This document shows, piece by piece, positions 56,243 through 64,000 of a stretch of 64,000 nt of DNA. The notes beneath the pieces are model-generated. The model was not told the DNA's origin and did no database searches. It was given only the letters and a program-made list of their open reading frames with translations. The position numbers and the translations under genes are program-made. Location of the stretch: contig NC_087067.1 of the NCBI RefSeq assembly GCF_963678635.1, forward strand, positions 7,299,716 to 7,363,715. Reading direction: 5' to 3'. Every line of letters begins with the position of its first letter. Position 1 is the stretch's first letter. The DNA is from Symsagittifera roscoffensis. Its lineage: Eukaryota > Xenacoelomorpha > Acoela > Convolutidae.

Positions 56243-58239
56243 GATTAGCCCTTTTCTTGATAGCTAGCACTCCGCATTTACAGAGTAAAAAAAATTGTCC
56301 TTTGAAAGCCTGCGTTATTTTTTCCGTCTGCAGTCTGCAGCCTTGTCAATTTTCTTCTGTGAGTTTGCTCTCCCAATGAAATTAATAAGCCAAGCCCTTG
56401 CCTCGTCGGTTTTGGATTGACCTTATGAAATTTTAATATTAATTATTTCAAGATCGTGGACTGGACACCACTATTGTGTATCGTTGCGAGGCAAGAGATT
56501 TTTTATTTTTGAGATCGAAATTGAAGACGATTTACCTAAAATTTAGTTCGTTTTTGTTTTTGTTTTTATCAGTCCGACTATTGGTCGAAAATTTAATTTA
56601 TCTTCAATTTTGACAAATTAGCCAACTTGCAACAATGTCGCTCGAATTACAGTTTTTTAATAATTACTCATCGTTTTGCCCTTGGTAATCTTGTCGTTCC
56701 AATTGTTGAAGCAAAGGTAGGGTAATTGCGCGTGGTGTGAAAGTTTTCTCAAGTTACATTTTGACTTTTTAACAAGCAATTTTGTAGTATTTTTTTTGTT
56801 CGAAAGACTTTGCTCTACTGAGCTCAAATCCAAAACATGTTTTATCTTAGATGGTTTTTAAAAGATCTCTAAAAATTATGACAGTTTGAAAATTTCAACT
56901 GTCGATAACTTGAGTCATTTCACGCTCAATATGTTTCGTGTTTTTAAAGCGTCGTTAGCTATTAAATCTGTTCATGATGCGTTCCATGTTGAATTGAGGC
57001 AGGTTGTTTCCTGTTTTTGGTGTTATGACTTTCTTCAACTAATGAAGAGCAAGTTTTTGTTGGTGCTTAAGATAAGATTTGCTTTTTTCATAGAAAAGAA
57101 ACACAAATTATGTTTAAAAATATTCTAATTCTTTTTTGATTGAAAACTTGCTTTTGTGCACAAAAACATAATTTAAGAAACAAAAACTACATGCAAAGTT
57201 TGGCTTTAGTGTTTATAACGTAGTGCAGGATGAGTTTTTTAATCAAAAAATCTAAAAATCACAAACAAGCCTTTTTTTGTAAATACGAACATAATTATTT
57301 TGTTCCATATGCTATCTAAAGATAAATCTGTAAAAAAACAGGGTTTTTTTCACAAGTACTAAAATTTCAAATTAATTTTTATCTAGCCATATAAGCTGGG
57401 TAACTCGAGAAAGTACCGTGATAATGATGAATGAACCTTTAATTAGCCTGCTGAAAAGTTTTAGGCTGCGGAAAATACGTATTCCATCACCTTAAACAAG
57501 GACCAAAAATATTCGGAGGAGCAATCAAAGCTACTACGGATGACAAATTTTTGGAAGTAACGCAGTTTTTTTAGGCTGACATTAAGGGGGCAGTAACAGC
57601 TGATCTCCACAATTTACTGTCAGGATTATAGTTCTCACTTGAAAAGTTATAACTACTAGCGATCACACTTGTCATTTGAGAGTTCAGGTGCCTGATAGCC
57701 AGCTACTACTGACACTGTAGTTTGACGAATCAGACAAAACTGGTTAGTTGATGTTGATGAAGAAACGAACGGTGCAAAACCGGAAGGGACGTTCACAGTT
57801 GTTGTCGGAACAAAATGATTGTCAAAATTTATCGGAACTACTGAGCTTTAGCTTAGAAAGTTTAGTACCGGATGAGTAGACAAGACAGTTTTCAGAGGCA
57901 AGACCAGCAAGTTAATAGCAACTGGTAGAATGAATTGCACTAAGCTAACTGGATCGTAAACAGAATGCAGCGAAAGACAAGATTGAACCATATTCGAAAA
58001 TATATGTCGTTTTCCTTTTTTGTGGTTAATGAAAAAAAAATCCCGGATCACTTGGCACCTGGAAAATTGGATGTGACCACCAGAGAACTTGCTAATGCAG
58101 GATAATTTTGTTCTGGACCTGCCGAAAGGAATTGCTGCAGTTGGTTGGGAACTACAACAGACAATTTTGTCAAAGGCTGAACCAAGTTAGAGCGAAAAAT
58201 CTGTTACAAATGGTCAAGTGGGACTAGAGTCCCTCGGAT
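56243..58239. other. AT-rich stretch without recognised genes
   Basis: Nothing coding is supported. One segment (57219-57310) recurs in degenerate form at 59075-59166. Confidence 0.5.
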
Positions 58240-58249
58240 TAACATGTAT

Positions 58250-58339
58250 AAAGGTCAGACTTTGGGGATTCGAAACACGCACTGAGACCTTCTTTTTGTA
58301 GTACATCTAGCTTAGCTTATACCGCTCGGCCATTTACTC
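58250..58339 (-). repeat. tRNA-like pol III box pair (tRNA pseudogene or SINE head)
   Basis: On the - strand TGGCCGAGCGG (58332-58322) is a good A box of Ser/Leu tRNA type, and GTTTCGAATCC (58275-58265) is a B box with one mismatch, about 50 bp apart as in a tRNA. The T-arm and acceptor stems do not pair, so it is not a working tRNA. A tRNA-derived SINE is possible, though no poly-A or A-rich tail was identified. Confidence 0.4.
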
Positions 58340-61300
58340 GTACTTGGCGTCAAATTAACGTCAATTTTTAATGCCTTACCGTAAAATGTCCTGCAGAAGC
58401 ATCTGTTAGTTTTGAAAGTTTATTTTGCATAAACTATGCTTTTTGACCGAAAGGCAAAAACAAATGTCGTTTTCACAATGCCCGGGTTGACATCCATAGA
58501 AAGAAAGCCGTTATCATACAATCTCATATTACTTGTCTATGGAAAAATGCTTATTATACAACTTTCATACAAAATTAAAAACTTTTTTGAAGAGTCTTTA
58601 TAAAAATTTTGATTCAATTTGGCTCATTTGAAGTTTTTTGGTCATGTGAAATATAATTAAAAAAAAAATTGGATGATAAAAAGCTCATCAAATAACTTTC
58701 ATGAATGAAAATTGTTTGATAAATGTTTTTTTACAATTTTTTTTTTCGTTTCATAAAAACCTCTCAAAAAACCTGTTTTAGTAATTACAAATGAGGTGAA
58801 TGAAAATTTTCAATGACAGAGAGCAATTTAATGATCAAAAACACGATTTAAGTTCTGATAGAAAAATTGTTTATCATATAAGGTTCATAAATGAAATTGT
58901 ACCATAAGCATTTTATTTTTAGAGAAATATAAAAAAACTCAAAAATCAATTGAATTTTTGTTTGGGGATCTAAAATGAGTTAAGTAGAAGTTTCCAGTGA
59001 TTGAGATCATTTGACTGTCAGAAAGATAGAAAAAAAAGAAGGAAAACACTAATCACATAGAAAAATAAACACTAACGTAGTCTAGGATGAGTTTTTCAAC
59101 AAAAAAAATCCAAAAATTACAAAAAAGACTTTTATAATTACGATTATTATTTTTTTGTTCCATTAACTCTTATTTGGCTTAGAATAAACGTCAATTTTAT
59201 TCGTGTCCTATAATTATATGCATCTATACGCTCGCATACATTTGCCTTGCAACATCCAGCACCACTTCTTCACTTTTCTTTACAATTTTAGAATTAGCCA
59301 AAAACAAAAAAAGTTCTGACAACTGTTCATTTTTGATAAGTTAATCTTCAAAGTTATACCCAATCTAGAAAAAAAAAATCAGCAAAAATAGCTACATCGA
59401 ACGCCAAATTCTGTTCAAAATGCGCTTTGTTAGCAATCGGCTGAAAACTAAAACGATCGCTTTTGTAAAAGCAAAACGAATCAGTGACAATCAGTGCTTT
59501 ACTTTATGTATTCAAACAAGGAAAAAGGATAGCCGGTTACCGTGCAAGTAGCACAGAATGTTCCGACCAGTCTTAAAAAAATTTAAAAATTTTTTTTTCT
59601 ATCAAATTGGTACCTTCTTTTTCTGCATGTTGTAGTAAAGAAATCTGAACGAAATAAGAGAATCAGGGCATATTTTGGATTAATAGGAACCCAATTGTAA
59701 AATTTTTTTTGATGAAAAATTACTGGAAAAACGAAATGAAAAATAAAGAATTTTGAAAGGTTTCAATTGTTTTGTTTCAATATTTTTGCAAATTGTTTTG
59801 GAATTTTCAATTTTTTCATTCCTAACTCTGCGCTAAAAACTTCAGAAGCTACTTTTATTTGAAAAACGCTAAAATTATATATAAATAAGCTACTATGAGC
59901 ATATACGGTCACCTTAATAGCTCAAAAATAGACCAAAAGTCAAAAATCCAAACCGGTTTTTTTTCGGCACAATGAGAAAAATTTCAAATTTTGTTAAGGT
60001 CGTTCGAATTACGACTGAAAGAACTTAAATATAACTTTTAACTGCACCCAGTCCAATCATTGTTTGTGGTACCTGAGTGGACCAAGTAGAGTCATAGTAA
60101 AATAGCTCAATTGGAAAAAAAATTTTGAAAAGAAATTACTAGAAAACAAAAAAATAAGCTTTGAAAAATATTTCAAAACAATTTTTCAAAATTTTTTGAG
60201 AAAAGTTTTTGTATTCTCAAGAAACCTAAAGTAAAACTATTACAACTAAATTTTCTATATTTTCAAGGCTAAAACTAAATTCAAGGCTAAAATAAGCTCA
60301 AATAAGCTATTGAAACTACTAAGTATCTTACTACTTAGCCTAAACTTAGACCAAAAATCAAAGTTTTTCAATCGGTTTTTCTTGACACTGAAAAATTTTC
60401 GAAATTTTTGTTATCGTTCGAATCACGACTGGAAGAATTATTCTAATGAAATGTCAATAAACTATGTTCAATGATTATTTGTGGTAGCTGAATTTGCGTG
60501 GAAAACAAAAAAAAACTAAAAAACACCCGAATCCAAAGTTCCTCCTCATTTTTAATTGTTCAAACAAAAATCACGAAAAGATGACAGTGAGCATATCAGG
60601 AAACAAACTTGAATATTCCGACTGCCCTCTACTTATGACCGGAGAGTTGTTAATGAGACAACTTTCATGAAACTTAATATTTTTATCAAAATTATTTATA
60701 ATAATAAATGGCTGCAGATCCGGCAAACAAGAATCAAACAATCGAGAATCTAGCAAACGTATTTTTTGCAATTTTTCCTTCCATATGTTCCTTTTACATT
60801 CTCGCGACATGTTTCTTTGAGTTTTCTGCTGTGATCACAGTGCGTGCAAGTAAAACGCGCAATTTTTTGTATTTTTGCGACGAGATCTGCTGATCGTTAC
60901 TCGTAAAATTTTTAAAGTAAGTTGGCTAGAATTATTCAAATTGAAATATACTCATTTTTGAGAAAAATTTTTGATCGTAAAGATTTTTGAAACTTTTTTG
61001 ATTCAAGTTAAACAAAAAATTTTGGTGATAGAATTTGAGGCATAAAGGTACTTATGATGATAAATTAACTTGCTTTGGTTCAGTTTTGAGAGCTTGATTT
61101 TTGTATCTCGCATTATTAACTTGCATTCTTAGATTCAATCTTCAAATGAGATACATTTTTCAAAATACAACAAAAGCATCTTTAAAACAGGATGGCCTGA
61201 CCAGAAAATTAAAAATGCATAAATTTTTGGTTATTTATTGGAACTGTTTTTAACCTTCTTTTTCAAACAGGTGTAAAGCCTGAAACCTCAAATTCACTAA

Positions 61301-63000
61301 AATCATCGCAACACAAGTCATATCAATTAGCTTTTGTGATGGTAAAAAGTTTTGAATCCGTCATTTTAGGTCAGAAAAAATGAATTTGAGAAAATACACT
61401 AGCCAGCGGATATTCAATAGACCGCCATATCTACAAACGGTCATACTTGACGACAAAATTACATCAGAATAACAAAAATTGAAACCGAATTACATAACAA
61501 TTGATTGATAACAGTTTTGGATCAACCTTACAATCTGCGCCTTAGGTGACCTACCGTAAAGAACCTCCAGAAAACATACATATGTAATAATACTGACAAC
61601 TTTTTATGCATAAAATACGTTTTCCGATCAAAACGCAAAAACAAAATTAGTTTTCATAATGACCATGTGGGACTGCATTTAAAATCTGTCAATGACCTAA
61701 ATTAATGTATTTATAGTTAATTTTCTCTCTTAAAGCTGTTATTTTTTGTATAAATCTAGGCTATTCTCAAAAGTTTACCTTAAAAAAAGGATATTTTCTC
61801 CCCTCTGAATCGGATTGGAGGGATAGTGTACGCTTGATTGGGTATGGTGTATGCAACAACTACTGTGACAATCTGCTGTTATTTTGCGTAACAATAGTAG
61901 TTTTCGGCTTGTTGGAGTGCTAATCATATTTTCGGTTTATTGGCCCTTCGGCTTGTTGGCTTATCAATTTACTACCAAGTATTTATTATTACATTTAGTA
62001 AAATCAGGTAATAACTGGCTCTTCGGTTTTCTGGTATGAGTCTTTTTTAACTTCTAACTGCTTATCAAAGAAAATGACAGAATATTTGGGCTCGGTGTGG
62101 TTTCTTTTTCACCAGACAATTTGTTAGCTTGCAATACTTGACAAAAAATTGTTGTTATTCAAAGATTTTGTTTTCTTGAGCTCAAACTTAAAAACCAGAT
62201 CGGGACACTATTGAGACAAGTTTAAGACCCAATTTGGTACAATTAACGCGCGATATAATTTGCGCTAGTAACGCGTATTCGGAGTAGATATCATTCTAAA
62301 TTGATTAAAGTAGGCTATTTCTCAAAAACGCTATGTTAGTGAGAGTGAAATCTATCACGTTAAAATCTATATGACCTTTGAGGGATAAATTTTAGAAAAA
62401 TCTCAAAATTATTTCAAACTTTTGTAATATTTTTAGTTTGAGTTTTTTTTTTGAAAAATTCAGCATAATTGTTCAATCAAACACTGCTTCATAGACACTG
62501 AAAGGCAATCGGAACAATTAGGGCTTCGCCCTGATACGAGAAGTTTTGTTGCGACTTCTTACTTTTTTCTTTTTTCATAGTATAACCAAAAAAATACCAA
62601 GGAGCTGCAAATAAATTGATTGGAAATGAATTGAATATATATATTTTGAAATATTATGAATTGCATTATGCATAAATTGGAAATTGAGATAATGATAATT
62701 AGCTTACGAGTTATGACATTTTTTATGATTTTTTAAAAACTCCCAAAAAAGTTTAGGTTTAAAAGAACTTCACAAAAGTTTCAATTAGCAATCCTATATA
62801 TAAAAATCAAAACATTTATGAAAGCTGATCTGACGACTGTTAGAGTTTGGTTAATCTTTTTCCTCCTAAATGTCTTTCATTCTGCACCAATTGATTTTTG
62901 GTATTTTCAGTAGTTTGGATTTTTTTTCTTCAATTGAAATCGCGTGACTAGTTATTCCCACACTTGCAGCAGAATAAACTCTTGAAATCAGCTCTGAATT
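58340..63000. other. AT-rich stretch with degenerate repeat pairs, no genes seen
   Basis: Three pairs are visible: 57219-57310 with 59075-59166; 58374-58490 with 61551-61680; and 59926-60090 with 60334-60505. Each pair shares blocks of 10-20 identical bases between mismatches. Open stretches here are short and without motifs. Confidence 0.5.
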
Positions 63001-63200
63001 NNNNNNNNNNNNNNNNNNNNNNNNNNNNNNNNNNNNNNNNNNNNNNNNNNNNNNNNNNNNNNNNNNNNNNNNNNNNNNNNNNNNNNNNNNNNNNNNNNNN
63101 NNNNNNNNNNNNNNNNNNNNNNNNNNNNNNNNNNNNNNNNNNNNNNNNNNNNNNNNNNNNNNNNNNNNNNNNNNNNNNNNNNNNNNNNNNNNNNNNNNNN
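63001..63200. other. Assembly gap of 200 N
   Basis: Run of N of round length, so its true size is unknown. Translations across it are meaningless. Confidence 1.
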
Positions 63201-64000
63201 GCGCTCGCCGCTCATTCCGCCAATCAACAGAAGTAGTGTGGTCAAATTATTAATAAACAATGACAAGTTTATCGAAATTGCATGAATCGGAGTTGATGTC
63301 AAATCACAAAAATTTCGACTATCTGACGCAAATTAGTGTCCAAAATGTGTGGCTTTCAAGCTTTAAAGATTGATCAGGAGTTTAAGCATGCATCTTTTTC
63401 TAAAAAAGAGAACGTCGAATAAATAAATATATAAATATATGTAGATATGCTATGAAAAGTGTTGTTTTGTTCTCAACTTAAAAATGTCTGATTTGAAAAT
63501 AGTGATACTATGGTCGCACTTGTTTGAAGTGGACTTTTTGTGACTTTGTGTGACGTAAACATTGGTTATTCAAGTCTATTCTGTTTTTTCGTGACTAGAT
63601 ACTTTACGTGGTACACAATCTATTTATGACTTCAATTGTCACCAGCAAAAATCAGATTCGTGTTACTTGGATTGAAGTTATGTAGATTTTTGTGTAGTTA
63701 CGGGCGAAGCTCCGGTGGTATATAAACCAGCAAAAAAAATTTTAACTGGTACATAATAGATAAATACTTGTGCTTTATTTAAATGTCGTAACTGACATTT
63801 TTTTCTGATTTATATATTCCGAGCATTTTTTGGCTGTTTTTTTTTGTCAGCTTGTTTATAATCGCAAGAAATTCCTTGGGTACTGTTGGACTCTGGTTAA
63901 GTTTTTTACGCCATCACGGGAGCTAAATTTTTGACTTGAACTTTCAGAATTTCCGGCGGAAAATAATATGAGCTAAGTTTTTCTGTGTTCAGTTCTTAAC
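63201..64000. other. AT-rich stretch, nothing recognised
   Basis: No coding, RNA or repeat signal that I can support. Confidence 0.5.

Noticed and set aside
62521-62531. GGGCTTCGCCC hairpin
   Set aside because: A single short stem without a U tract or neighbouring gene; no support for a terminator or an RNA gene.
62964-63302. Open frames spanning the N run on both strands
   Set aside because: They exist only because N codons are counted as open.
1-64000. CRISPR arrays, rRNA genes, bacterial operons or phage modules
   Set aside because: None seen. The short tandem repeats found lack the spacer structure, and the gene content and introns are eukaryotic.

Overview
The window is metazoan nuclear DNA, most likely from an invertebrate with a large, repeat-filled genome. 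The only recognisable host gene is a spliced animal-type nucleoside diphosphate kinase (NDPK), present twice in tandem. Almost everything else is mobile elements, decayed multi-copy coding sequence or AT-rich sequence without genes. The species cannot be named from the sequence. Bases 63001-63200 are an assembly gap.

Layout. (1) 1-13908: a decayed tandem array of a large multi-domain protein family on the + strand. It has a macro-domain C-terminus at the window edge, a coiled-coil region, two SGNH-hydrolase-like domains, three copies of one downstream segment, and then two paralogous modules of unknown function. A shared non-coding block with a 25-bp minisatellite separates the units. (2) 13909-18750: non-coding, with a candidate LTR (14721-16308), two hairpin-rich repeat copies and an inverted repeat. 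(3) 18750-23260: a truncated Ty3/gypsy-type gag-protease-RT remnant. (4) 23564-33288: nested MITEs and two 4.4-kb tandem copies carrying the NDPK gene on the - strand. Each copy is bounded by the same 729-bp fold-back MITE, and the middle MITE is a recombinant of the outer two. (5) 33289-51697: an 18.4-kb LTR retroelement inserted into the end of the third MITE with a 4-bp target duplication. It carries reading frames before gag, then gag, protease, RT, RNase H, an integrase lacking its core, a reading frame between pol and env, an env-like gene, and one more frame after env. Stops and small lesions inactivate it. (6) 51698-64000: AT-rich DNA with a decayed gypsy pol fragment on the - strand (54600-56240), a tRNA-like pol III box pair and several degenerate repeat pairs.

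How the parts relate. The NDPK duplication is best explained by unequal recombination between two MITE copies. The MITE lies only about 65 bp upstream of the NDPK start codon in both copies, so it probably supplies promoter or 5' leader sequence. NDPK intron 1 appears to use a non-canonical splice pair (GA-AG, or equivalently AG-AC), while intron 2 is canonical GT-AG. The retroelement and the 5' array cannot make full-length proteins as they stand.
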